Positions 52,763 to 62,317 of a stretch of 64,000 bases of DNA are shown here, in pieces; positions within the stretch are counted from its first letter, which is position 1; the number at the start of each line of letters is the position of its first letter. The position numbers and the translations under genes were made by a program. The notes beneath the pieces were generated by a model. That model was not told where the DNA came from and did no database searches. It saw only the letters and a program-made list of their open reading frames with translations. This DNA comes from Lachnospiraceae bacterium. Lineage in GTDB: Bacteria; Bacillota; Clostridia; Lachnospirales; Lachnospiraceae. Where the stretch lies: assembly GCA_015057035.1 (NCBI GenBank), contig SVFC01000008.1, positions 1 to 64,000 of the forward strand, read 5' to 3'.

Positions 52763-53530
52763 TTATTTTTTAAACATATTGAATTCGACTTTTTCATTGG
52801 TTGGAACCTTACTAAGCACTTGGAAGGTAAGTTCATAATTTCCCGCCTGTACAATGGTTCCCCGATATTGGGTAACAATAATTATCACATCAAAGATAAC
52901 GAACGCCACTAAAGAGATTCCTATAGCGATTCCACTCCACAATTCCATTTCTGCTGTCATATCAATCGCTTCAAAACCTGCTAAAAGCAAAAGTCCCCAA
53001 ACCATAAGAACTATATTCATCCAGGCCCATCTGGTTTTACCATTTTTGTCTATACGTGCCTGACTTATAGTCTGATCGTTCTTTCCTTTTCCCTCAAAGC
53101 AGATGTGTACTGCAATACCAACAGAAAAATGTATAAACGCAATGGCTGCAATCTGTAATGGCTTAAATCCATAGTAAAGACTAAAAAGAAGTTCTATAAC
53201 GATTCCCAACACAACAGGAAATCCTATCTTCATAAGCAATACCGCATTGATATATTCTCTTCTATCTTCTTCCTTCATTGGACATAGAAACATAGCTTTC
53301 GGCATCAAGAATCTGGAACTCAAACCACTGAATCCCATTAAGAAAAATGGAAACATCTTAATCATGGTAAACCACATAAACTGCGCAAAATTCGGATTAG
53401 AACCACTAATAATGATTGGATAAAGAAAAACCCAGTAAATCAGCCAAAATCCTGCGTTGTTTTTCTGTAATTTTTTAAAATTTCTTGGATGTAGGGATGA
53501 CATATAACTTTGAAATGCTCGTTTTAACAT
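52763..53530 (-). CDS. ABC transporter permease
   Basis: A 255-residue membrane protein with about six helices (FWLIYWVFLYPIIISG, MFPFFLMGFSGLSS, FPVVLGIVIELLFSLYYG, ALIHFSVGIAVHIC-like, IVLMVWGLLLLAGF, IAIGISLVAFVIFDVIIIV). It overlaps the upstream ATPase gene by seven bases, so the two are translated together as an exporter. No sequence motif fixes a substrate. Confidence 0.7.
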   Translation of the reverse strand: MLKRAFQSYMSSLHPRNFKKLQKNNAGFWLIYWVFLYPIIISGSNPNFAQFMWFTMIKMFPFFLMGFSGLSSRFLMPKAMFLCPMKEEDRREYINAVLLMKIGFPVVLGIVIELLFSLYYGFKPLQIAAIAFIHFSVGIAVHICFEGKGKNDQTISQARIDKNGKTRWAWMNIVLMVWGLLLLAGFEAIDMTAEMELWSGIAIGISLVAFVIFDVIIIVTQYRGTIVQAGNYELTFQVLSKVPTNEKVEFNMFKK

Positions 53531-54384
53531 ATCTCTACTCCTTTCTTACGCTTTGTTACGTGATACATAAATTCTTCTATGGTTGGAGCAGATACAATAT
53601 ATGATGTATCATACTCATCTATCTTACGGTGTAGAACTAACGCTTTTGTAGAAAAATCGCCTTTTTCCATATGGATGATTCTCTGCTCTGGCAAGAGGTT
53701 CATTCTGTAATCCTCACCTGCTACGATGCGGTAACGTGTTCGAATATCTTCAATATCTGTCGCCAGAAGAATAGAGCCTTTTTCCATATAAATAATATAA
53801 TCTGCAATTCTATCCAGGTCATCTGTTAAGTGTGTGGCAAGAATTACTGTATGCTCACCATCTGCAATAAATTCTTTCAACTTAGATAAAAACTCATCTC
53901 TAAAATCCGGGTCAAAGTTTCCTGTTGGTTCATCCAAAAGCAATAACTTTGGTCTATGTGCTAACGCAAACGCGAACTGGAATTTCAACTCCTCACCTTT
54001 GGAAAGATGTTTGTATTTTTTCTTAGGATCTAGTTCGTAATTTTCTAATAACTTTAGGAAATACTGTTCGTCATACTTCGAATAAAATCTTCCAAAATAA
54101 CTTGCATTTTCTTGAAGTGTCATATGGTCTTCATATAATCTCTCCTGAAGCACTACTCCTAACATATCATGAAGTTCATCTTCATGTTCCTGGTAGTTTA
54201 AACCCATTAATTCTACATCGCCCTCATTTGGCTGATATAAGCCCATTAGAATATGAAGCAGAGATGTCTTACCGCACCCGTTAGCACCAATTAATCCAAT
54301 GATGTAGCCCTCTGGGATATCTAAGGTAATGTCTCTTAATTGAAACGTCCCTAAGAGTTTTTTCACTTTATTTAGCTTAATCAT
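53524..54384 (-). CDS. ABC transporter ATP-binding protein, first of the locus
   Basis: A 286-residue ATPase with Walker A GANGCGKTS (34-42), signature LSKGEELKFQFAFALAHRP, Walker B LLLLDEPTGNFD and switch His in LATHLTDDL. The C-terminal about 70 residues extend beyond the ATPase core and may be regulatory. It is the first gene of the five-gene YtrA-type operon, starting about 50 bases downstream of the palindrome promoter. Confidence 0.9.
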   Translation of the reverse strand: MIKLNKVKKLLGTFQLRDITLDIPEGYIIGLIGANGCGKTSLLHILMGLYQPNEGDVELMGLNYQEHEDELHDMLGVVLQERLYEDHMTLQENASYFGRFYSKYDEQYFLKLLENYELDPKKKYKHLSKGEELKFQFAFALAHRPKLLLLDEPTGNFDPDFRDEFLSKLKEFIADGEHTVILATHLTDDLDRIADYIIYMEKGSILLATDIEDIRTRYRIVAGEDYRMNLLPEQRIIHMEKGDFSTKALVLHRKIDEYDTSYIVSAPTIEEFMYHVTKRKKGVEIC

Positions 54385-54437
54385 AATATTCCTCCATACA
54401 CAATCCCACGTCTACCTCATCTCCGGAAACGACAATA

Positions 54438-54487
54438 GCCGTGTACATCTACTGTATATGTCTATATATACAGTAAATATACACGGC
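54438..54487. promoter_or_regulatory. 50-bp palindromic operator overlapping the ABC operon promoter
   Basis: The two arms, GCCGTGTA-N4-TACTGTATAT (54438-54459) and its inverse (54466-54487), match at nearly every position. On the minus strand -35 TTGACA lies at 54488-54493 and -10 TATATA at 54465-54470 (17 apart), so the right arm and centre occupy the promoter. A dimeric GntR/YtrA repressor bound here would block transcription. GTGTA..TACAC outer blocks resemble the YtrA site of Bacillus. Confidence 0.85.
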
Positions 54488-54513
54488 TGTCAACACTTTT
54501 TTAAAATTATTTA

Positions 54514-55023
54514 CTAATACGGGGCCTCTACCACGTGATACCAGTAGTTTTCCAGATTCCGCGTCCATATATGTCTCTCTTCTTCCGGCCCATTAATCCA
54601 TGAAGGTTTTTCATCTGGGGAATATGTTAGACAATAATTACCATTGGTGATGCAAAAGGATATGCGATTATTATGAATCCGAATTACGTCCAAACTAGAA
54701 TCTTTATTTGGGAAACCCTCTCTGAAGATTGCTTCTAATGCTTCGTTTACATCTTCCGGACTTTCTAAATACTTCCCTTCATCTGCATCGTATAGGCGTA
54801 TGTTTTTATCCACTGTATAGGATACTGACAAATACTTGTCCTCTTCTCCCTGATAGCTTTCCAAAATATAATCCTTAATTGCATTAAATTCTTCTACATA
54901 TTCTTCATATTCTGCAGTATACTTCCAAGTATTAGTATATGAGAATAGCAACAACGGAAAAACTCTTGTTAAAAATAACAGAAATACTATGACTACAATT
55001 ACTATTATAATTCCCTTTTTCAT
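54514..55023 (-). CDS. Membrane-anchored protein of unknown function
   Basis: A 169-residue protein with one N-terminal helix (GIIIVIVVIVFLLFLTRVFPLLLF) followed by an extracellular domain containing a Glu/Tyr-rich stretch (EYEEYVEEFNAIKDYILES) and a YNYW-like ending (TRNLENYWYHVVEAPY). I do not recognise a family. A promoter lies at 55059-55087. It ends next to the ABC-operon palindrome but has its own unit. Confidence 0.55.
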   Translation of the reverse strand: MKKGIIIVIVVIVFLLFLTRVFPLLLFSYTNTWKYTAEYEEYVEEFNAIKDYILESYQGEEDKYLSVSYTVDKNIRLYDADEGKYLESPEDVNEALEAIFREGFPNKDSSLDVIRIHNNRISFCITNGNYCLTYSPDEKPSWINGPEEERHIWTRNLENYWYHVVEAPY

Positions 55024-55058
55024 CTACCTACCCCTATCCTTTCTCTACTTTCAGAGTA

Positions 55059-55087
55059 AGAGTAATCCTTTATGAACCGTTTGTCAA
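55059..55087 (-). promoter_or_regulatory. Promoter of the 169-residue membrane-anchored protein gene
   Basis: On the minus strand TTGACA (55082-55087) and TACTCT (55059-55064) are 17 bases apart. The near-palindrome TATCGAAATTCGATA lies just upstream at 55096-55110 and may bind a regulator. Confidence 0.5.
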
Positions 55088-55160
55088 TATATTTTTATCG
55101 AAATTCGATACATTTGCTCTCAATGTAGGCATTCCAGAGGACATTGACTATCATAGGAAC

Positions 55161-55198
55161 GAAAAAGACTGCGTACATTGCTGCACACAGTCTTTTTC
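55161..55198 (-). terminator. Terminator of the giant pectinase gene
   Basis: GAAAAAGACTG pairs with CAGTCTTTTTC, extended by GCAGC-type inner pairing. On the minus strand it ends in TTTTTCG. It lies 31 bases after the stop codon. Confidence 0.8.
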
Positions 55199-55228
55199 AA
55201 CTTATAGCCATCTGCTATATAATAATTC

Positions 55229-58200
55229 TTATTCTTCTGTCGCAAATTTCTTTTTTGCAAAGAAGCCAGCTGTTACAAATGCTGCACCAAGAAGAGTAAT
55301 CATAAAGATGATTCCTGTATCCATTAAATCGCCTGTTTCATTAACGATTGGTGCTTTCCACTCAGCATTATAAGAAGTCTTTTCCCACTGAAGCACTGTA
55401 AGATCTAACTTTCCAGCACCTGCATAGTATGGAACAATACCTGTTACTTCTTTTGCATCGTACAATACGTAATCTGCATATGGAAGACTTGCGATGAATG
55501 CATCTGCATCTGTGATGAGAATATCATCATCTGCACTTGTCTTGTTCTTAACTACGAGATCTACATACTTGCCATTCATAGAATACAAGCTGTTAATTGC
55601 ATTGATATATCCTGCTGGACTTGAGCCATTACCAGAGTTAAGTGCATCCTGGATGCCTCTGATGAAGCAGTTCTCAAGGAGTACCTGCGCTCCACATGTA
55701 GAAGCTGCACCATTGCTTACAAACTTAGAAGCAAGTGGTGAAGTTCCAAGAGATAATCTTGCCTTTAAGATGTCCTTAGAATCCATTACACAGTTATATA
55801 CATGTGCGTTACCATAACGAAGTCTTGGTAAACGGTCCATAGAATTCAAGTAGTAGTTATTTGCCAGAGTCACGCGGATACCAGCTGCATTTACAGAAGT
55901 ATCGTCCTGTCCGAAGAGGTGAGTCTTCTTCTGGAAGTATGCATATTTGTAAACTAATTCTTCTGACATTCCACCAGCTTTTAATTCTTTGTAGTATGCA
56001 TAGTCGTCTTCGTTCGCTTTGATTTCATCCATCATTACGTTGAAGAATGTATCATCTTCACTACCTGGTAAGAATTCACACCAAGAGATTGTGATATGTG
56101 ACATTGGATTTGGATTCTTAATATCAATGATTCCATCGTATGCTTTGTAGAATGTACAATGGTCAATCCAGATTCCATCACTACCAGAGTCGATAGTCAT
56201 GTAATCCCAGTCATTTCTATCATAATCGCCATGTGTATCTTCGTCCCACTCCCAGAGCTCATCAAACTTAATATTACGGATGATGATGTTTTCTGCCTTC
56301 TTCATAGTAATATTTGCATGTTTGATTGAAGCACCGTTTAATGAGAAGATTGTTAAGTTAGAGATCTCTTCTAAGTTCAGCTGTGATACACCTGATTTAA
56401 TCAATGTTGGATGTGTCAATGCCTGATTCTTGTATGCTTTAATTACTTTGCTATAGCTATCAAAGTTTTCGATTTCATAGCATCCTAAGTTAATGTCTGC
56501 AGCTAATTCAATAACTGTATTCTGACGGCCAGTCTTAGCTGCAAGAATTGCATCTAAGAACTCTTCTGCAGTATCAACTTTATAGTAATTAGCATTTGTT
56601 TCAAGTAAGAGTCCGCCACCAGTTACACCAAATGCATCTGCGTAACCTTCCATGTCGTACATCTTAAGTCCTGTGTCATCGCCATCTGTAAAGAGATATT
56701 CATATTCTACAGGTTCTGCTGTATCATATTTTTCTCTTTCTGTTTCAACACTTCCTACATAGCTTCCTGAAGAGATGTTAGACATTACTGTTGCTACATC
56801 CCATCCAAGATATGTTGCTGATGTCATCTTTTCTGCCATTTCTGGGCTAATCTGACGTCTGTCGCTGTTGATTAAGTAACCTGGTCCATAGGTTCCATAT
56901 TCGAAGAATCTAGCATCTTCTGCCATATTTCCACTCATATCTCCATATGGATCATACTTGTTAATGATTTCGCCCATATAACAGTTAATCCAAGTAATGT
57001 ATGCATTAGCGCCCCATGGTCTAGCAAGGAGATAGCTTGCGCCTGTACATCCTTCTTCTGCTGTGATTACACAGTTGTTGAAGGTTAAACCATATGTTGC
57101 GTTTGCATCTGTCTTAGGGGCACATACATAACCTGAGTTCTTAGTAGGTTCATATACGAAGATGATTTCACAATCGTTGAAGTAAGACTGTGCTTTGTCA
57201 CCAGAGTAAATGAAGTCTACCAAACCTTTGATTTCGCACTTGTAGTAATACTGTTTTCCGCTATGCATATAAAGAGTATCCTGTACACCTTCGAAACCAA
57301 CGTTTACAAATACAGAATTGTCCGCTTCAACACGGATTGCATCTGCAGATTTGTTGCTCTTGCCATCATTTGTTGAATATACATAATCGTTTGCAAAGGA
57401 GATGTTTTCAGCGGTAAAGCCTGTAGCACCTGACTGAATGTAGGTTGCACATCTCTTATCCATATCTCCACCAGCTTCATAAGCTGCTCCAAGAGAGCCT
57501 GGATAGAAGTGGATTAATGTATTTTCTCTGTCTTCACCAATAAGGGTGATGTTCTTAGTATTAACTACTAATCTTTCTTCGTAACTTCCTGCCATAACGA
57601 GGATGACTGTTCTGTTCGTTTCGTCTGCCAATGTGCTTGTTGCACCCGCTGCGTCAACTGCTGCCTGAATGGTCTTGTAGGTTGGAATACCATTTACGAG
57701 TTCGCCATCTGTGCCTGTGTAAGCAGCATCAACAACTACATCATAATTGGTTAAGTATACGAAGTTAAATGTCTGTCTTGTCGTATTGCCATCTACATCC
57801 TTGAAGAAGATATTTACATCATTTCTTCCTGGCTGGACTGCAATTTCTAATGCAAATGTATCTCTTGCATCAAGCACCTTAACTGCTGCCTGAGTCGTAC
57901 CTACAAACGCTGTTAAAGTTCCCTTACCATATACAACACCTTCAATCACAACTTTGTTCTTGAATACTGTATCGTAAGATTTCTTTGTAATAAAGATGCC
58001 AGTTTCTTCTTTTTCCTGAGCATATTCGCCTTCACGTTCAGATGCTACTACTTTCCATTCTGTTACTGAATATGGGCTTTCGTTTTCATCTGTTTCGCTA
58101 ACAGCCTTTACATAATAGTAATATGGTACATCTACTTTTACATCTTTATCTGTAAATGTATTTGTTGTAAGACGTTCTGCTACAACAACAGCGCCTTCTG

Positions 58201-61200
58201 GTCCCTGGTCACTTGTGTATCTGTATACTACATAGTATTCAGCGCCATTAATCTTCTGCCATGTAACAACAATCTGTTTGTCTTTTTCTTCTAATTCTAC
58301 TACTGGTTTTTCTAAAGCACCTTTTACATAGATTGTGCTCTCCATAGTAGCATAATTATTTCTTTCTCCACCGAGAGATTCTTTGCCAAGCTGTCCACAT
58401 ACACGGAACTTATAGTTACCACCATCGCCTGCTGGAAGCACGTAGCGATATGTAAATCCTGTCACATCCTGTGTCAGTTCTACCCATTCTCCGCCATCTT
58501 TCTGCACTTCAACTACGTAGGTTCCATCGTATTCTGGAACTGTACCTGTCCAAGAAATATCGATAAATTCTCTTGTTTCAGAGCCAACCGCTGTAACGTT
58601 AGATGCTACAGGAGCGGTTCCTTCTGGATGATAACAAGCGTTCTGATCATAGTATACTGTCTTGCCATCGCCACTTGTGTAAATCATATTAGTGATTGTT
58701 GCGTCAACGTTTGCAAGCATAAATCCGAAGTAGAATTCCGTTGGTGTTGCACCATTTTCTGCTACTGGATTCTGTGACCAGCTTCTTGTCTGGGTTACAC
58801 CGTCATCATCAACGAATGTAATGGTTACTGTAGGTCTTGTATCAGCCATAGTAATTACATAGTGCACAAGACGATTTAATCCGATATTCTCTTCTGCTGG
58901 TGAGCCGGCACCAACGAAGCCTGTTGCACTCTTAGAGTAGAGACCACGAACCTTGATTCCGCCTCTTAAGCCCAGTGAATATACATGATCATTGGTAAAT
59001 ACACCTGCTAAGAAACCACCGCTATTGCTTGTGTCTCTTGAGTCTGTAATAATTACGTCAAATTCTAACTTGTTATCATCTGATGTCATTGGGAACAGAT
59101 AATATCCAAGGTTAGAAACATCCTTAAATGCTTCTCCATACTTACCACCAGCCTGGCTAAGTGTTAACTTCTGTCCGATTGGCTGTACGGTTAAGCTGTC
59201 TTTGTTATTTCCTTTTGGAATATCATTTGTATCTGTGTCTGTTACAGCATCGCTATCTGTGTTTGGTACAGATGGCATTACTGGCTGCTCTTCTACTTCA
59301 ACGTCCTTTGCAGGATATGTAACTGCAATACCAGAGATATATGCTGTGCCCGTTGCAACAATATCAATTGTGCCTGCTTCACCAGTATATTCAACTGTAG
59401 TTGAAGATTCTGTTGTGCTGGCAGCTACACCGTTAATAGTATAAAGTGCATACTGCGCCTGACCAGCATGTGGTGTAACTGTAATAGTACATGGTCCTAA
59501 TACAGGAACCTTGAGAATGGTTCCACTATTTACTGCTGCACAGCAATTATCGCCATTAGAAGCAAGTTTGCCGTTGGTTGCATCCACATAAATTCCATGG
59601 AACCATCCAGTTGTTCCTTCAATCTTGTTTGGAACTACTGCAAATGACCAAGAAGTCTTTTCTGTAAATGTAATTGCATGATTTACCGGAGCACCTGCTA
59701 CTGTTAATGTTCCATCTGTTTTAATAGTGTAAGCCATCTGTTCGAAGTCTCCACCAATAGTAACTGTGTAAACACCGTCGCGTAACTGGATTGCTTCACC
59801 AGCTTCGAATTCATACATTGCACCATCTGCATGAGTAAATGTATAAACGAGTTCTTTTCCTGATAAATCAGGTGTTGAACCTAAACTAATAATAACTTTG
59901 TAGAATACTTTCTTGTTAAATTCAAGATTAAGAGTGGTATCTGCGTGATAAGTAATTGCTCCTGCTGGAGTAATCATATCGTACTCATCAACACCAATAC
60001 CTTCTACTTTGTATGTTGTTCCCTGCTCTAATACTACAGAGTAGGTATGGTTTGTTGTATTAATTGTTACTTCTGGAACTGTATAGATAGAAGCTGTTGT
60101 TGCTGTAAACTTAAGACCTGTTAAAAGTCCTGCATCTTCTAATCCTGTGTTGTATGTTCCTGATAATGTATAGGTCTTTGGCGCGTAAGTAATAGAATTT
60201 GTTGCAACAACTGTGTTCTTACCAACAACTCTAAACTGCCAAGTTCCAAATCCCAAATCTTTTGTACCAAGATTTACTGCCAATGATCCTTCTGTCTTGT
60301 TACCAGCAACTTTGCCTAATTTAATCCATTTTTCACCATCTTTTGATGCTTCAATAGAATAATTTGCAGTTTCATCACCGGCTGTACCTGTAAAGGAAAC
60401 ATTTACAGTTGCACCTGTTGCATCAGTTTCATCCTGTGCTACTGTTACATCTTTTACAGTTGGGTATTTTACTCCGCCCTTCTGTGCTACTACAATCTTG
60501 AAAATGTAGTTGCTGCTTGAGCTACTTCCTAAATAGTAGGTACCAGCTGCATCTAATGTAAAGGTTGAAATGTACGCTGTATTTTTGATTGATCCAACAC
60601 TTGTAATCGCAGCCTGATTGCCTTCCGCATCAATAACCTTAATCTCGCGGCCATCACCACCAGATACCCAATATACAGTTACATCTGCTTCTGCTACTGT
60701 TGTAAATTTAATTGCAGCTTTTGTTTTTGATAAACTTCCACCTAATGAAAGTCTCTTTGTAGATACATATCCATCTTCAAAAGACTGTGCCTTTGCTTCG
60801 ATTGCAGAGTTACTATGACTGATTAAGGTAAAGTCGCCACATACAACTTCCTCTCCTTCTGCAAGGTCGCCTTTTGCTTTTGATTCCATATCTCCAATAT
60901 CGAGCGTTAATGTTGGAGCCTGTGGAACTTCTTCTTTTACTACAATTTTAAAAATATAGTTACTGCTTGAACTACTTCCTAAATAGTATGTTCCTGCTGC
61001 TTCTAAAGTAAGTGTTGAGATGTATGCTGTGTTTTTGATTGATCCAACACTTGTAATTGCAGCCTGATCACCCGCTTCATTAATAATCTTGATTTCACGG
61101 CCATCTCCGCCAGACATCCAATATACAACTACTTCGGATGCGTTTGCTGTTGTAAATTTAATAGCCGCTTTAGTTTTTGATAATGATCCGCCTAAAGAAA

Positions 61201-62317
61201 GTCTATTGGTTGATACATATCCATCTTCAAAAGTAACTTTCTTTGCTTCAATAGCTGAATTACTATGACTAACTAATGTGAAGTCACCGTTTTCAACTAA
61301 CTGGCCTTCAGTAAGTCCGCCCTTTGCCACGGTGTCCATATCGCCAACTTCGAATACTTTTTCAACGACTGAAGGAGCTTTTACTTCTGTCTGCACCTTA
61401 ACATAATGAATATATCCGCTACCGGAAATTTCGATAGTAACTGTAGTTGCTTCTTTTGCAGTATAAGTAAATTCTACATCCGTACCATCCGTTGCAGCTC
61501 CACCTAAGGACTGACTTTCCACAACCGTTGTACTTCCTACCTTTAATACTGCACTTGCTGAGCCGTACTGGCATGCTCCTACAACAATTGTTGTATCACC
61601 AGCTGGTACATTGATTGCAATCTTAGATCCAGTTGCTACATCCGCACCATGTGCATCTCCACGATGTTTGAACGTTCCGGATACTGCTACCGCTGCATTG
61701 CTTCCTGCATATAATTCACAGTCTGCACTTGTCAAATCCCAAGACAATACTTTGTTTGCTGGAATTGTTACAAGTTCCTTATCAGCGCTTTCGGCTTTTG
61801 CCTTTATGTAATGAACAAAGCCGCTTCCAGAAATCTCTAAATCAACAGTAGTAGCTTCTGCTGCCGTATACTCAAAGACTACTTCTTCTGTATCTGCTGA
61901 CAGACCGCCGAGCGCCTTTGTTTCAGATACTGCTGTACCTCCCACTTTGAGAGTACCGCTTGCTGAACCATACTGGCACGCTCCTACGGTAATAACGACT
62001 TTTCCTGCCGGTACATTGATGGAAAATACGGTTCCGCCTGGAACACTTGCGCCATGCTGAGCACCATTCAGTGTAATCGCACCTGTGATTGTTAAGATTC
62101 CATCATCAGTGGTATAACTTCCATCAGTGTCAGCATACGCACCAAAGCCTGATTCTCTCATATCCCAGGTTACTTCTGCGCCATCTAATACAAGCGCATT
62201 TTGTCCTGCCCAAATCGGTTCTGGCATAACGCCTACCAATGACATCATCATTGCAAGTGTCATAAACCAAGCCATTATACGAGTTCCGACTTTTCTTGTT
62301 TTTGCTTTTTTAAGCAT
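55229..62317 (-). CDS. Giant cell-surface pectinase: repeated binding-like modules, pectin methylesterase (CE8) and pectate lyase (PL1)
   Basis: A 2362-residue secreted protein. Order: signal peptide (1-38); a pair of related beta modules (about 45-165 and 190-315; GACQYGSAS blocks); a second pair of about 150-residue modules (about 318-612; GDM and GSLSKTKAAIKFTT blocks); Ig-like and Fn3-like modules; a third copy of the first type (about 900-1010); a CE8 pectin methylesterase (about 1525-1870: GVQDTLYMH, GLVDFIYSGDKAQ, YLLARPWG); and a PL1 pectate lyase (about 1930-2280: WIDHCTFYKAYDGIIDI, RLPRLRYGN). The tail has NETGD-LMDTG, a hydrophobic helix and KKK, a wall-sorting or membrane anchor. 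The esterase demethylates pectin so the linked lyase can cut it. The gene is single, with its own terminator. Confidence 0.9.
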   Translation of the reverse strand: MLKKAKTRKVGTRIMAWFMTLAMMMSLVGVMPEPIWAGQNALVLDGAEVTWDMRESGFGAYADTDGSYTTDDGILTITGAITLNGAQHGASVPGGTVFSINVPAGKVVITVGACQYGSASGTLKVGGTAVSETKALGGLSADTEEVVFEYTAAEATTVDLEISGSGFVHYIKAKAESADKELVTIPANKVLSWDLTSADCELYAGSNAAVAVSGTFKHRGDAHGADVATGSKIAINVPAGDTTIVVGACQYGSASAVLKVGSTTVVESQSLGGAATDGTDVEFTYTAKEATTVTIEISGSGYIHYVKVQTEVKAPSVVEKVFEVGDMDTVAKGGLTEGQLVENGDFTLVSHSNSAIEAKKVTFEDGYVSTNRLSLGGSLSKTKAAIKFTTANASEVVVYWMSGGDGREIKIINEAGDQAAITSVGSIKNTAYISTLTLEAAGTYYLGSSSSSNYIFKIVVKEEVPQAPTLTLDIGDMESKAKGDLAEGEEVVCGDFTLISHSNSAIEAKAQSFEDGYVSTKRLSLGGSLSKTKAAIKFTTVAEADVTVYWVSGGDGREIKVIDAEGNQAAITSVGSIKNTAYISTFTLDAAGTYYLGSSSSSNYIFKIVVAQKGGVKYPTVKDVTVAQDETDATGATVNVSFTGTAGDETANYSIEASKDGEKWIKLGKVAGNKTEGSLAVNLGTKDLGFGTWQFRVVGKNTVVATNSITYAPKTYTLSGTYNTGLEDAGLLTGLKFTATTASIYTVPEVTINTTNHTYSVVLEQGTTYKVEGIGVDEYDMITPAGAITYHADTTLNLEFNKKVFYKVIISLGSTPDLSGKELVYTFTHADGAMYEFEAGEAIQLRDGVYTVTIGGDFEQMAYTIKTDGTLTVAGAPVNHAITFTEKTSWSFAVVPNKIEGTTGWFHGIYVDATNGKLASNGDNCCAAVNSGTILKVPVLGPCTITVTPHAGQAQYALYTINGVAASTTESSTTVEYTGEAGTIDIVATGTAYISGIAVTYPAKDVEVEEQPVMPSVPNTDSDAVTDTDTNDIPKGNNKDSLTVQPIGQKLTLSQAGGKYGEAFKDVSNLGYYLFPMTSDDNKLEFDVIITDSRDTSNSGGFLAGVFTNDHVYSLGLRGGIKVRGLYSKSATGFVGAGSPAEENIGLNRLVHYVITMADTRPTVTITFVDDDGVTQTRSWSQNPVAENGATPTEFYFGFMLANVDATITNMIYTSGDGKTVYYDQNACYHPEGTAPVASNVTAVGSETREFIDISWTGTVPEYDGTYVVEVQKDGGEWVELTQDVTGFTYRYVLPAGDGGNYKFRVCGQLGKESLGGERNNYATMESTIYVKGALEKPVVELEEKDKQIVVTWQKINGAEYYVVYRYTSDQGPEGAVVVAERLTTNTFTDKDVKVDVPYYYYVKAVSETDENESPYSVTEWKVVASEREGEYAQEKEETGIFITKKSYDTVFKNKVVIEGVVYGKGTLTAFVGTTQAAVKVLDARDTFALEIAVQPGRNDVNIFFKDVDGNTTRQTFNFVYLTNYDVVVDAAYTGTDGELVNGIPTYKTIQAAVDAAGATSTLADETNRTVILVMAGSYEERLVVNTKNITLIGEDRENTLIHFYPGSLGAAYEAGGDMDKRCATYIQSGATGFTAENISFANDYVYSTNDGKSNKSADAIRVEADNSVFVNVGFEGVQDTLYMHSGKQYYYKCEIKGLVDFIYSGDKAQSYFNDCEIIFVYEPTKNSGYVCAPKTDANATYGLTFNNCVITAEEGCTGASYLLARPWGANAYITWINCYMGEIINKYDPYGDMSGNMAEDARFFEYGTYGPGYLINSDRRQISPEMAEKMTSATYLGWDVATVMSNISSGSYVGSVETEREKYDTAEPVEYEYLFTDGDDTGLKMYDMEGYADAFGVTGGGLLLETNANYYKVDTAEEFLDAILAAKTGRQNTVIELAADINLGCYEIENFDSYSKVIKAYKNQALTHPTLIKSGVSQLNLEEISNLTIFSLNGASIKHANITMKKAENIIIRNIKFDELWEWDEDTHGDYDRNDWDYMTIDSGSDGIWIDHCTFYKAYDGIIDIKNPNPMSHITISWCEFLPGSEDDTFFNVMMDEIKANEDDYAYYKELKAGGMSEELVYKYAYFQKKTHLFGQDDTSVNAAGIRVTLANNYYLNSMDRLPRLRYGNAHVYNCVMDSKDILKARLSLGTSPLASKFVSNGAASTCGAQVLLENCFIRGIQDALNSGNGSSPAGYINAINSLYSMNGKYVDLVVKNKTSADDDILITDADAFIASLPYADYVLYDAKEVTGIVPYYAGAGKLDLTVLQWEKTSYNAEWKAPIVNETGDLMDTGIIFMITLLGAAFVTAGFFAKKKFATEE
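60480..61370. repeat. Tandem coding repeat of about 450 bp in the pectinase gene
   Basis: The block coding GDM...GSLSKTKAAIKFTT...GTYYLGSSSSSNYIFKIVV occurs twice with a period of 450 bases (for example GATACATATCCATCTTCAAA at about 60762 and 61212). High DNA identity indicates recent duplication of one module. Confidence 0.85.

Noticed and set aside
60480-61370. Tandem repeats resembling an array
   Set aside because: Units are 450 bp and coding in frame within the pectinase; there are no 25-40 bp repeats with unique spacers and no cas genes, so this is not a CRISPR array.
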